From positions 1-64,000 of the forward strand of contig CALAOT010000068.1 of NCBI GenBank assembly GCA_937889545.1: DNA of 64,000 bases, read 5' to 3'. The position numbers were made by a program, and so were the translations under genes. Every line of letters starts with the position of its first letter. Position 1 is the stretch's first letter. The notes below the pieces were generated by a model. That model saw only the letters and a program-made list of their open reading frames with translations. It ran no database searches and was not told where the DNA came from. This DNA is from an uncultured Opitutaceae bacterium. GTDB lineage: Bacteria; Verrucomicrobiota; Verrucomicrobiia; Opitutales; Opitutaceae. Positions 33,389 through 42,468 of this stretch are shown here, piece by piece.

Positions 33389-35151
33389 CGGCGCCCCCTC
33401 TTCCTGGCAAGCCAGCCCTCCATCGAATTGATCGGACGGGTGTTGACCACGTTTTCCCGCGTGAGCCAGCCCTTGCGGGCCGCGTTGATCCCCGCCCGGA
33501 CGTACTCCAGGTCCTCCGCACGGTGCGCGTCGGGGTTGATCGAGCACTCGAGGCCCCGCTCAGCCGCCCGCCTCCAGAGCCGCCAGTCCATGTCGAGCCG
33601 GTAGGGATTGGCGTTCAGCTCGATGGCGACTCCGTTGGCGATCGCCGCGTCAATCACCTTGACGGAGTCCACCCGATAGGCCTCCCGCTGGAGCAGGAGC
33701 CGGCCCGTCAGGTGCCCGAGCATCGTCGTGCGCGGATGCTCCAGCGCTCGGACGATCCGCGAGGTCATGACGGCCTCGTCCTGGCCGAACGCGCTGTGGA
33801 CCGAGACGACGGCGTAGTCCAACCGGGCGAGCATGGCATCGTCGAAGTCGAGGCCTCCGTCGGGCAGTATGTCGCATTCGGTCCCCGCGAAGACCCTCGT
33901 CCTGAACTGGCACGACGCGTTCAAGGCCTGGATTTCGGCCACCTGGCGCAGGAGGCGCTCCTCGGTGAGCCCCCTCGCCTGCCGGCTCGACTTGGAGTGG
34001 TCGGCAATCCCGATATAGTCCCATCCAAGTGCCTCCGCCGCGGCCGCCATCTCTCGCAGGGTGTTGCCCCCGTCGGACTCCGAGGTGTGGTTGTGGAACG
34101 CGCCGCGCAGGTCGGCGAGCTCGACGAGCTTGGGCAACTCGCCCTTCTCGGCCGCGGCGATCTCGCCCATCCCCTCCCGCAGTTCCGGCGGTATATAGGC
34201 CAGCCCCAGGGCGCGGAAGATCTCCTTTTCGCCGGCGGCCGGAACGCCCTTCCCGTGTCCCGCCTTGTCCCGGGCCGTGCCCTCTCCGGCGGACCCTACT
34301 AGACCCCATTCGCTCAGGCTCATGCCCCGGTCGAGGGCGCGCTGGCGCATCTGCACATTATGGTCCTTCGACCCCGTGAAGTGGTGAAGCGCAAACGCGA
34401 ACTGCTCCGAGGGGACGATCCGCAGGTCGGCCTGGATGCCGCCCTCAATGCGCACGCTCGCCTTTGTCTCGCCCTTGGCCGTGACCTCTTGGACTCCGGC
34501 CCGCCCGGTGAACCAGTCGACGACCGGGGTTGCCTCCGCCGCCGCGACGATGAAATCGAGGTCGCCGATCGTCTCGAGCCCGCGCCGCAGGCTGCCTGCC
34601 ACCTCGGCCTGGGTAACCTTGGGCAGGGCCCGGAGTCCGGCGGCTATGGGCTCGGCCACCTGGATCGCGTCCCACCACAGGTGCCGGCGGGAATAGGCCT
34701 CGACGTTGCGGATGCCGGCCAGGATCTTTTCCTGGGTCTTGTCCCCGAAGCCGTCCAGGGCCGCCACCCTCCCCCCTATGCAGGCTTTTTCCAGTTCCGG
34801 GACGGAGGTGACGGCGAGATCGCGTCGCAGGGCTGCGATCTTTTTTGGGCCCAGGCCGGGGATCTTCAGCATCTCGACCAGACCCGGCTCGATCGAGGCC
34901 TTCAGCAGCTCAAGGAACTCGAGGCGCCCCGTGGAGTGCAGCTCGCCGATCTTCGACGAAAGCGCCTCGCCGATGCCCCTGACCTCCCGGAGGCGGCCCT
35001 CGGAGGCCAGCCTCTCGAATTCCTCCCTTTCGAGTCCCTCGATCGCCCTCGCGCCGGCCGAGTAGGCGCGAACCTTGAACGGGTTCTCGCCCTTGAGCTC
35101 CAAAAGGATCCCGATTTCGGCGAGCACGTCCGCGATCTCCTTCTTGGTCAT
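33385..35151 (-). CDS. polX: DNA polymerase/3'-5' exonuclease PolX
   Basis: About 588 residues. N-terminal helix-hairpin-helix region (EVRGIGEALSSKI, KIPGLGPKKIAAL), a family X nucleotidyltransferase core with GSLRRGLETIGDLDF, and a C-terminal PHP exonuclease domain with FHNHTSESDGG, IADHSKSS, ECDILPDG, VHSAF and NPDAHR metal ligands. Functions in base-excision gap filling. ATG at 35151 (MTKKEIADVL) is preferred over the one 21 nt upstream. Cotranscribed with the sugar transferase gene by overlap only; no functional link is evident. Confidence 0.93.
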   Translation of the reverse strand: MTKKEIADVLAEIGILLELKGENPFKVRAYSAGARAIEGLEREEFERLASEGRLREVRGIGEALSSKIGELHSTGRLEFLELLKASIEPGLVEMLKIPGLGPKKIAALRRDLAVTSVPELEKACIGGRVAALDGFGDKTQEKILAGIRNVEAYSRRHLWWDAIQVAEPIAAGLRALPKVTQAEVAGSLRRGLETIGDLDFIVAAAEATPVVDWFTGRAGVQEVTAKGETKASVRIEGGIQADLRIVPSEQFAFALHHFTGSKDHNVQMRQRALDRGMSLSEWGLVGSAGEGTARDKAGHGKGVPAAGEKEIFRALGLAYIPPELREGMGEIAAAEKGELPKLVELADLRGAFHNHTSESDGGNTLREMAAAAEALGWDYIGIADHSKSSRQARGLTEERLLRQVAEIQALNASCQFRTRVFAGTECDILPDGGLDFDDAMLARLDYAVVSVHSAFGQDEAVMTSRIVRALEHPRTTMLGHLTGRLLLQREAYRVDSVKVIDAAIANGVAIELNANPYRLDMDWRLWRRAAERGLECSINPDAHRAEDLEYVRAGINAARKGWLTRENVVNTRPINSMEGWLARKRGRR

Positions 35152-35257
35152 GCCCCCATTCCAGACGGCCACGGCGGCAAGTTCAACGCCGTAAGACGGG
35201 GCACGGCCATTCCTTTGCGATGTTGCTAACGCCCCCGGGAATCGTTCGCTTTGGCCA

Positions 35258-35665
35258 ATGCCCTTTACTTACGACAGGACAATCCACTTCGCGGACACGG
35301 ATGCCGCGGGAGTCGTCTTTTTCGCCAACTACCTGACGATCTGCCACGAAGCCTACGAGGAATCCCTCTTGGCATCGGGAATCGACCTCAAGGTATTCTT
35401 TGCGGACCACAGGATCGTGGTCCCTATTGCGAAGAGCGAGGCCGACTACAGCCGGCCGCTTTCCTGCGGCGATAAACTCCGCGTGAGCATGCAGCCGGCG
35501 CTCCTGTCGGAGGACTCCTACGAGATCCGCTTCGAGATCACGCGGCTGGGCCCTCCCAGCAAGAGGGCCGCGAGGATCCGCACCGAGCACGTGTGCGTCG
35601 ATTCGGGGACGCGGGCGCGAACGGCCCTTCCGGGGCCTCTGTCGGCCTGGGTTCGCGCGGGCTGA
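35258..35665 (+). CDS. Hotdog-fold acyl-CoA thioesterase, probably DHNA-CoA hydrolase
   Basis: 135 residues of the 4HBT family. FADTDAAGVVFFANYLTICHEAYEE contains the catalytic Asp/Glu pattern of 4-hydroxybenzoyl-CoA-type thioesterases. It is convergent with menE-menC (stops 9 bp apart), so the likely substrate is 1,4-dihydroxy-2-naphthoyl-CoA of menaquinone synthesis. That assignment is by context only. Confidence 0.8.
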   Translation: MPFTYDRTIHFADTDAAGVVFFANYLTICHEAYEESLLASGIDLKVFFADHRIVVPIAKSEADYSRPLSCGDKLRVSMQPALLSEDSYEIRFEITRLGPPSKRAARIRTEHVCVDSGTRARTALPGPLSAWVRAG

Positions 35666-35674
35666 CCTCAGGAG

Positions 35675-36871
35675 TCACCGTTCCGAGGCGAGCCGCGCCA
35701 GCTCGGCGCGGTCGATCTTTCCCTGGGCGTTGCGCGGCCAGGGCGAAATGCCCGCGTACCTCTTGGGGTGCTTGAAGGGGGCCAGCCCTGAAAGCGCGGC
35801 CTTGACCTTGTCCAGGCTGGGCGCGCGCGCGCCGGCCGGGTGGCAGGCGACAACCCGTTGGCCCCAATCGGGGTCTGGGAGCCCGATCACGGCGATGTCG
35901 TCAAACTCCCCGCTCGAGCGCAGGGCCGCCTCCACCTCGGCGGGCGACACTTTCTTCCCGCCCGTCATGATGATGTCGTCGACCCTGCCAAGGATGAACA
36001 GGCTCCCCTCCGGGTTAAAGGCGCCGATGTCGCCGGTGATCCACGACCGCTCGTTCCGGATCTCGGGATAGTAGCCGCGGAAGAGCGACTCGCCGGCGAC
36101 CCGCACAACCCCGCCTCCCGCCACGTCGATGCGCGCGTGGGGCAGCGGCGCCCCGCATCCGCGCCGGCCGCCGAGGAACTGGTCCGGCCGCAGCGCGGCC
36201 ACCATGGCCGCCGTCTCGGTGGCCCCATAGCTCGGCGAGAGCGGCAGCTCCAGCTGCGCGGCCTCCTCGACAAGCCCTTCCCACACGGGCCCGCCGCCAA
36301 TGAACACGATTCCGAATTTTCGCAGCCACGCGACCGCGCCGCTCGAGGCGAGGAGCCGCTGCAGCTGCGTCGGCACCAGGGAAAGGCAGCAGCCGGCCGG
36401 GACGTTGGGGGGAAAGCGCCCGGCCTCGATATCCTTCCATGCCCATGGAATGAACGACCCGCCCGTGAGCGCGCTGCGCATCCAGGCCATGAACCCGCTC
36501 ACGTGGTGGAGGGGAAGAACGCACACCGAGTCCACGCGCTCCATTCCGAAATGGCGGCGGAATCCATCCACCGCGGCCGCAATCGTCCAGCCATCGTGCC
36601 GCGCGAACTTGAGTCCGCCGACTGCTCCGCCGCTGGGTATCATGAGCCAGCCGCGGTCCGAGCATTCGTCCTCTCCGAGCAGGCGGGCGAGCTCCGCGCG
36701 CTCCGCCGAGCTCCAGGAGGGGTTGGCAAGGAAGAGGTTTCCCCCGCCCGCAACGCCCGTTGCGAACGATGCCATAAACCTCGCCGGATCGGCCTCCTCT
36801 ATGGCCCGGGGAGTCCCGTCCGCTCCCGCCGCGGGCGCCCCGAGGCGCCCAGCTAATTCGCGGCGTTCCAT
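35675..36871 (-). CDS. menE: o-Succinylbenzoate-CoA ligase
   Basis: About 398 residues, an ANL-family AMP-binding enzyme somewhat shorter than usual. LPLHHVSGFMAWMRS, PSYGATETAAM, WITGDIG, GRVDDIIMTGGKKVSPAEVE and the C-terminal Lys in NAQGKIDRA are all visible. The classic N-terminal P-loop is diverged (MIPSGGAVGGLKFARH). Activates o-succinylbenzoate to its CoA thioester for menaquinone. ATG at 36871 overlaps the menC stop by 19 bp; an open frame upstream lies over menC and is a shadow. Confidence 0.87.
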   Translation of the reverse strand: MERRELAGRLGAPAAGADGTPRAIEEADPARFMASFATGVAGGGNLFLANPSWSSAERAELARLLGEDECSDRGWLMIPSGGAVGGLKFARHDGWTIAAAVDGFRRHFGMERVDSVCVLPLHHVSGFMAWMRSALTGGSFIPWAWKDIEAGRFPPNVPAGCCLSLVPTQLQRLLASSGAVAWLRKFGIVFIGGGPVWEGLVEEAAQLELPLSPSYGATETAAMVAALRPDQFLGGRRGCGAPLPHARIDVAGGGVVRVAGESLFRGYYPEIRNERSWITGDIGAFNPEGSLFILGRVDDIIMTGGKKVSPAEVEAALRSSGEFDDIAVIGLPDPDWGQRVVACHPAGARAPSLDKVKAALSGLAPFKHPKRYAGISPWPRNAQGKIDRAELARLASER

Positions 36872-37857
36872 AGGGCCTCCGGGTCGATCCGATCCAAATC
36901 CTCGAGCCGGACCGACGGGGCGCAGGGGGGGCCGTCGAAGCCCGGGTCCGCGAAGAGCGGCCACACGCCAAATCCAAGCGCCGGCGTCTCTCCCGGCCAT
37001 GAAAATGCCGCGCGCAAGGCCGCCTGGGCCCCGATTCCGGTCTCGAGCGTCGATGAGAACACAACACGCGCCCGGCCCGCGGCGAGCTTCCGTAGAGTGC
37101 CGCGGACATCGCCCAGGAGCGCAGGCTTGATGACGAAATAGCCCCGCCATCCCGCGTCGAGCCATCTCGCGACGTCCCCATCGCCCCGGATCGATTCGTC
37201 GAGCGCTATGGGGACGGGGTAATCCGCGGAGAGGCCCGCAAGCTGGTCGTCGGCCCCCTTGGAGTCGGGCGCCAGCGGCTGCTCCACGAACTCGACGGGC
37301 CGGTCCGCGCAGCGGCCGAGCCAACGCCCCGCCGTGCGGGGGTTCCAGGCCCCGTTCGCGTCCAGGCGGATCCTGGAGGCCCCCGGCAGCCCCGCGATCA
37401 GGTCGTCGAGCATCGCCATCTCGTCGTCGGCCGCTCCCACGCCCACCTTCCACTTGAAGACCCTGAAGCCGGCTTCTGCCTTCTGCGGGCCGTCCGCCAG
37501 CGCCGCGCGTCCTGCGGGAAGGAGCGCGGCCACGCCCAGGTTGCGGTGCCTCGGCGGGTCCACGGCATCTCCCATCGCGCACGCGAGGGCGTTCCGAAGC
37601 GCGCCGAGGTTCCCAGGCACATGAGCCAGCGCCTGGCCGTCGATGAGCCCGCCGAGCGAGCGGCAGAAGGCCTCGGCCGCGTCGACTGCCTCAGTCCCGG
37701 GAGAAGGGATGGGAGACGCCTCGCCGCACCCGGCCGACCCGTCGGGACGCTCGACGCGGACGTACAGGCCCTCCCGAACCCGCCACATACCGCGGGACGT
37801 CCGGACGGGAACGCGGAACGGAAGCGAGTAGCGGCGATGCGCGAACCGAAAGTCCAT
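36853..37857 (-). CDS. menC: o-Succinylbenzoate synthase
   Basis: About 334 residues, enolase superfamily. Catalytic residues: Lys in FKWKVG, Asp in RLDANGAW, Glu in EFVEQPL, Asp/Glu in ALDESIRG and Lys in FVIKPALLG. Dehydrates SHCHC to o-succinylbenzoate. Start at ATG 37857 (MDFRFAHRRYSLPF); 21 upstream in-frame residues lie in the guaB leader and are rejected. Upstream and overlapping menE; the divergent neighbour is guaB, 47 bp away. Confidence 0.9.
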   Translation of the reverse strand: MDFRFAHRRYSLPFRVPVRTSRGMWRVREGLYVRVERPDGSAGCGEASPIPSPGTEAVDAAEAFCRSLGGLIDGQALAHVPGNLGALRNALACAMGDAVDPPRHRNLGVAALLPAGRAALADGPQKAEAGFRVFKWKVGVGAADDEMAMLDDLIAGLPGASRIRLDANGAWNPRTAGRWLGRCADRPVEFVEQPLAPDSKGADDQLAGLSADYPVPIALDESIRGDGDVARWLDAGWRGYFVIKPALLGDVRGTLRKLAAGRARVVFSSTLETGIGAQAALRAAFSWPGETPALGFGVWPLFADPGFDGPPCAPSVRLEDLDRIDPEALWNAAN

Positions 37858-37904
37858 TTTGTTTGCAGTTTCACTGAATGGCATTAATCCGTTGGCGGCA
37901 ACCC

Positions 37905-39479
37905 ATGAACAAGGTTGCAAAGAAGGACCTGTCGGCCGTCGACCGCCAATTCTATGTTTCGGCGGGCGAGTTTTTCCGCGCGAATATCCCTACGGCGCTC
38001 ACCTTCGACGACGTCACCCTCGCAACGCTGTACTCGGAAATCCTCCCCAAGGACGCCGACACTTCGACCTCGATCTCCGACTCGCTGGGGCTGCAGATCC
38101 CGATCGTCTCGTCCGACATGGACACGGTCACCGAGAGCCAGATGGCCATCGCCATGGCGCTCAACGGGGGCATTGGCCTCATTCATTTCAACATGACCGC
38201 CAAGGACCAGGTGGCGGCGGTGGCCCGCGTCAAGCGGCACATCCACGGCCTCATCCGGGACCCGATCACCGTGAGCCCTTCGCAGGCGATCGGGGACGTG
38301 CTGGCGATGATCGACGCGAAACGCTACCGCTTCTCGACATTCCCCGTCGTCGACGATGCGGGGCGCCTCCGGGGCCTTCTTTCGGGCAACACCGTCAAGG
38401 AGCGCTACCGGGCCAAGAATGTCGCCGATGTCATGACGCCCCGCTCCCACCTCATCACCGAGCGGGAATCCCACGTGGCCAAGGACCCGATCATGGCCGC
38501 GGACAGGTTCTTCAGCGCCAACGTGGGGATCAACAAGATGCTCCTGGTCGACCGCAATGACCACCTGCGCGGCCTCATCACGGCGTCGGATGTCGAGAGG
38601 ATCACCGGCGAGGCAAAATCCCGGAGGAAGCCTTCGAGGGACTCCCAGTTCAGGCTGGTCGCAGGAGCGGCGCTCCTGCCCAAGCGCAAACCCGACGGAT
38701 CCCTCGACCGGGAGGCCATCCTCTCGCATGTGGGCAGCCTTGTGGACGAGCATGTCGACGCCGTGGCGGTTTCGACGGCCCATGGCCACACCGCCGGCGT
38801 CGGCGATGTCGTGAGGCTCGTGCGCGGCGCCTTTCCGTCGATCACGCTCATCGCCGGCAACGTGACGAGCGCCGCGGGCGTCGAGTTTCTCGCCGACTGC
38901 GGCGCGGACGCCGTCAAGATCGGCCAGGGTCCCGGATCCATCTGCACGACGCGCATCGTTGCCGGTGTCGGCATACCCCAGCTCACCGCCCTCTTCGTCG
39001 CGTCGACCGCCGCCAGAAGGCGGGGCGTCCGCCTCCTCGCCGATGGAGGCATCACGAAGTCGGGCGACATCGTGAAGGCCCTCACCATGGCCGACGCCGT
39101 GATATGCGGCGGCGTGCTGGCGGGATGCAGGGAGGCTCCCGGCGAAATCATGGAAATCGCCGGCAAGGCCTACAAGCAGTACCGCGGGATGGGGTCGCTC
39201 TCGGCGATGAAGGCGGGCAGCGCCGCACGGTATGGCAGGGACCGGGAGGACAGCCGCAAGGTGGCGGCGGAGGGAATCGAGGCCCTGAAGGAGGTCAGCG
39301 GCTCCGTGGACGAGGTTCTGACAAGTCTCATCGGCGGTGTGCAGAGCGGGATGGGCTACCTGGGCGCCCGGACCCTCGCCGACCTGCGGAGGAAGGCCCG
39401 ATTCGCGCGCGTGAGCCCGGCGGGCCAGAAGGAAGCCGGGCCGCACGACGTGGTCGAAGTCTCGACACGCAGCCATTAG
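37905..39479 (+). CDS. guaB: IMP dehydrogenase
   Basis: 524 residues. Oxidises IMP to XMP with NAD+, the committed step to GMP. TFDDVTL near the start, a CBS pair (about residues 120-240), and the active-site loop [15 protein letters not shown] with the catalytic Cys. The later GSLSAM phosphate-binding motif ([11 protein letters not shown]) and the flap are present. Longer than most GuaB by about 30 residues at the N-terminus. ATG at 37905 is preferred to one 27 nt upstream. Followed by purA, so both branches from IMP lie together. Confidence 0.95.
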   Translation: MNKVAKKDLSAVDRQFYVSAGEFFRANIPTALTFDDVTLATLYSEILPKDADTSTSISDSLGLQIPIVSSDMDTVTESQMAIAMALNGGIGLIHFNMTAKDQVAAVARVKRHIHGLIRDPITVSPSQAIGDVLAMIDAKRYRFSTFPVVDDAGRLRGLLSGNTVKERYRAKNVADVMTPRSHLITERESHVAKDPIMAADRFFSANVGINKMLLVDRNDHLRGLITASDVERITGEAKSRRKPSRDSQFRLVAGAALLPKRKPDGSLDREAILSHVGSLVDEHVDAVAVSTAHGHTAGVGDVVRLVRGAFPSITLIAGNVTSAAGVEFLADCGADAVKIGQGPGSICTTRIVAGVGIPQLTALFVASTAARRRGVRLLADGGITKSGDIVKALTMADAVICGGVLAGCREAPGEIMEIAGKAYKQYRGMGSLSAMKAGSAARYGRDREDSRKVAAEGIEALKEVSGSVDEVLTSLIGGVQSGMGYLGARTLADLRRKARFARVSPAGQKEAGPHDVVEVSTRSH

Positions 39480-39581
39480 GCCTTTTGGGCGAAGCGGGAA
39501 GTTGAGGCTTGCCCTCGGCCAGAGGCTCACCAATCCAATCCCCTGCAACAGGGGTCATGGACTTCGGTTGCCGTTACCTCC

Positions 39582-41114
39582 ATGTCCCTGCCCCCATTCT
39601 CCAGCCAGCTCATCGCGGACGTCGGCATTTCCCTAGGTGACGAGGGCAAGGGCCGCCTGGTGCCCGAGATCGCGGAGGAGCTCCGCTCCACCCGCAGCCC
39701 CGTGACGGTTGTCATGAAGGTCAACGGGGGCGCCAACGCCGGCCACACCGCGGGTGGCGTCAAGCTCAACCTGCTTCCCGCAGGCGTCGTCGAGCGGGAG
39801 ATCCCGCACCTGGCGATCGGGAGCGGCGTGGTCGCCGACCCGCGCAAGTTCCTTTGGGAGGCCGTCCCGCTCGAACGAAAGGGCTTCTCGGTCCTCGACA
39901 GGCTCCTGATAGACGAGCGTACCATGGTCTCGGACCTGACGCACCGGCTGCTCGACCTGGCCGAGGAGGACTACCGCATCCAGGTGCTCAGCGAGGAACC
40001 CCGCGGCTCGACGGGACGCGGGATTTCGGCCGCCTACAGCGAGGAGACAGGGCACTGGCAGATGCATTTCTCGGACTTCCTCGCCGGGCCCAATTTCTTC
40101 TCCCGGAAGCTGGCGCAGCGCGCCGACCGCGCGTGCCGGATGATCCGCCACGTCTACCGCGTGGGCGAATCAACGTGGAACGGGTTCTTCGACAGGCTGA
40201 CCGAGGCCGAGCTGCGCGCGAACGCCGAGACGATCGCGGACGGCGCCTTCGGGAGGGACGAGTTCGACTTCCTCCAGTTCCGCGGGAATGAGCCATTCAC
40301 GCTCAACATCGAGCGCCTCGCGGCCGTGTACTGGAAGGCCGGGACCGCGCTGGGGCGCAACATCGGCGAGGTGCGCGAGTTGATCCTTCGGGAACTGCGC
40401 GAGGGCCACACCATCGTCGGGGAATTCGGGCAGGCCTACTGGCTCGACAAGCGCCATGGGTTCTCCCCGACCTCGTCCCACACCTACACGCCGGAGTTTT
40501 TTGAGAGCGCGAACATCCCCGTGCAACCGATCCACACGTTCGGGGTTGCCAAGGCGTACGACACCAAGGTGGGCACCCATACGTTCCTCACACAGATGGA
40601 CGAGGCCCATCCCCTCAGCGTTAAGCTGAAAAGGCTCGAATATGGAACGAGCACGGGCAGGCAGCGCATGGTGGGGTGGTACGATGCGGTCGAGAAGGGG
40701 GATGCCCTGCGCTACGGCGGATTCCACGACCTGATGATCAACAAACTGGACGCGCTTACCTGGTCGGGGGACTGGAAGGGCGACCTGCAGGTGTGCACGG
40801 CGTACGAAGGCCGGGGCGGGCAGCGCTGCTCCCACGTCCCGCGGAATGAGGCCGTGCACAAGTCTCTTCGCCCAGTGTACGAGCGCTTCCCCGGATGGGC
40901 TGAGGACATATCGGGCGTCCGCCATTTTGCGGACCTGCCGGCGAATGCCCGGCGGTATGTGGCCGGGATGGTCAAAGCCATCCTGGATGTCGCTTACGAA
41001 GGCGTGTCGTGGCCCGCGAGCCTGCCCAACCTGCGCTATCTTGGCGTCGGGCCCGGGACCTCGCAGATCATCAAGGACGTGCCGCCTGCCACGGAATTGC
41101 TGCGGTCCGCCTGA
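39582..41114 (+). CDS. purA: Adenylosuccinate synthetase, long variant
   Basis: 510 residues, about 80 more than usual PurA. Joins IMP and aspartate with GTP. The catalytic Asp in GDEGKG and the His in NAGHT are kept, but the classic KIVD after GDEGKG reads RLVP, and GGHNAGHT reads GGANAGHT. GSTGRGISAAY corresponds to the IMP-binding threonine loop, and VGTHTFLTQM and RTLD-region equivalents are recognisable only in part. Still most likely PurA, but a diverged subtype. It begins about 100 bp after guaB. Confidence 0.85.
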   Translation: MSLPPFSSQLIADVGISLGDEGKGRLVPEIAEELRSTRSPVTVVMKVNGGANAGHTAGGVKLNLLPAGVVEREIPHLAIGSGVVADPRKFLWEAVPLERKGFSVLDRLLIDERTMVSDLTHRLLDLAEEDYRIQVLSEEPRGSTGRGISAAYSEETGHWQMHFSDFLAGPNFFSRKLAQRADRACRMIRHVYRVGESTWNGFFDRLTEAELRANAETIADGAFGRDEFDFLQFRGNEPFTLNIERLAAVYWKAGTALGRNIGEVRELILRELREGHTIVGEFGQAYWLDKRHGFSPTSSHTYTPEFFESANIPVQPIHTFGVAKAYDTKVGTHTFLTQMDEAHPLSVKLKRLEYGTSTGRQRMVGWYDAVEKGDALRYGGFHDLMINKLDALTWSGDWKGDLQVCTAYEGRGGQRCSHVPRNEAVHKSLRPVYERFPGWAEDISGVRHFADLPANARRYVAGMVKAILDVAYEGVSWPASLPNLRYLGVGPGTSQIIKDVPPATELLRSA

Positions 41115-41144
41115 CCCACCGCCCCCGGGACTGGCGGCGGGCGC

Positions 41145-42455
41145 TCAAAAATCCTGCAGCCTTCCCTCCCCCCGGCCCCTCTGGGGTTCCAGGCGCGCGA
41201 GCACCTCGCCGAGAAGGTAGATCGAGCCGGTCACGACGATCACATCGTCGCTCGCTCCCGCCGTGCATAGGCCGGGTCCCGGAAACAGCTCCCCCACGGT
41301 GGAACGCACCGTCTTCCCGCGAAACGCCCCGGGAACAAGGGATTCAAGCTCGGCATGGCTCGACGCGCGCGGCTGCTGGGGCACGACCAGATAAAGCTCG
41401 CGGCAATGCTTGCAAAGCACCTCGAGCAGCGGCTTCGCCCTCACGGCTCCCAGGACCCCGAGGATGGCGACCGGCGCACGCCCGGTTTCGGTGCGCAGAC
41501 GCGCGAGGTTGGTGTCCAGCACGCCCGCCCCCTCCGAATTGTGCGAGACGTCCAGAACCGCCAGGCGGCCGCCCAGGTCGGTGCGCTGCCAGCGGCCCGG
41601 CCAGTCCACGGCCTGCAGGCCGGACTCAATCGACTGCCCTGAAACCCCAAATCCCGAGGGCAGAAGCCCGGCCGCAAGCGTTGCCGTGGCCGCGTTCCAT
41701 CGCTGGTAGTCGCCCTCGAGGTTCGTGCCGGGGTAGCTCGCGATGTCATCCCCGAATTCCTCCCGCACCGAGACAACCTGCGCGCCAAGCGATGCCGCGA
41801 CATTGCGCAGGGTCGCCTCGGCCTCGCGCGGCACACGGCCGATCACGACCGGACGCCCCGGCTTGATGATCCCGCCCTTCTCGGCGGCTATCGATTCAAG
41901 CGTGTCTCCCAGCATATCGCAATGGTCCAAGCCGATGGATGTCACGACGCACACCTCCGGTTCCACAATGTTGGTCGCATCGAGGCGGCCCCCGAGACCG
42001 ACCTCGATCACGCTGCAGTCGCAGGACTTCCTCGCGAACTGCAGGAAAGCCATCGCCGTCATGAACTCGAAGAAGCTCGGCCGGTCATCGAGCCCGCCCT
42101 CGGACGCGATCCGGTCCACCACGGGCTGCAACTCCCTCACGTAGGCGGTGATCTCGCCCTCGGCCAAGATTTGGCGGTTGACCTGGACCCGCTCCCCGAG
42201 GCGCACCAGGTGGGGCGACGTGTAGAGCCCCGTGCGGCGTCCCGATGCGCGCAGGATGGATTCAAGCATCGCGGACACGGACCCCTTCCCGTTCGTGCCC
42301 GCGACGTGGATGCATGGGACCGCCCTCTCGGGGTGCCCGAGCGATGCTGCCAGGATGCCCATCCGGTCAACTCCAAATTTTACGCCGGCCGTCTTGAGGC
42401 CGAACAAGTACTCCTGAACGGCCGGATAGCCGGCCAACGGCAATGCGGACCTCAT
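41145..42455 (-). CDS. folC: Bifunctional folylpolyglutamate synthase / dihydrofolate synthase
   Basis: 436 residues, Mur-ligase family. The P-loop HVAGTNGKGSV is at residues 50-60; RTGLYTSPHLVRLGER and EVGLGGRLDATN are FolC signatures; SIGLDHCDMLG carries a metal-binding His. Adds glutamates to folates. Last gene of a leftward operon, 13 bp after accD, as in the common accD-folC pairing. Convergent with purA. Confidence 0.93.
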   Translation of the reverse strand: MRSALPLAGYPAVQEYLFGLKTAGVKFGVDRMGILAASLGHPERAVPCIHVAGTNGKGSVSAMLESILRASGRRTGLYTSPHLVRLGERVQVNRQILAEGEITAYVRELQPVVDRIASEGGLDDRPSFFEFMTAMAFLQFARKSCDCSVIEVGLGGRLDATNIVEPEVCVVTSIGLDHCDMLGDTLESIAAEKGGIIKPGRPVVIGRVPREAEATLRNVAASLGAQVVSVREEFGDDIASYPGTNLEGDYQRWNAATATLAAGLLPSGFGVSGQSIESGLQAVDWPGRWQRTDLGGRLAVLDVSHNSEGAGVLDTNLARLRTETGRAPVAILGVLGAVRAKPLLEVLCKHCRELYLVVPQQPRASSHAELESLVPGAFRGKTVRSTVGELFPGPGLCTAGASDDVIVVTGSIYLLGEVLARLEPQRGRGEGRLQDF

Positions 42456-42468
42456 TCCCGGAACCAGC

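Noticed and set aside
37884-39548. Long open frame antisense to guaB (554 codons)
   Set aside because: A shadow of GC-rich codon bias; the opposite strand encodes a full IMP dehydrogenase with all motifs.
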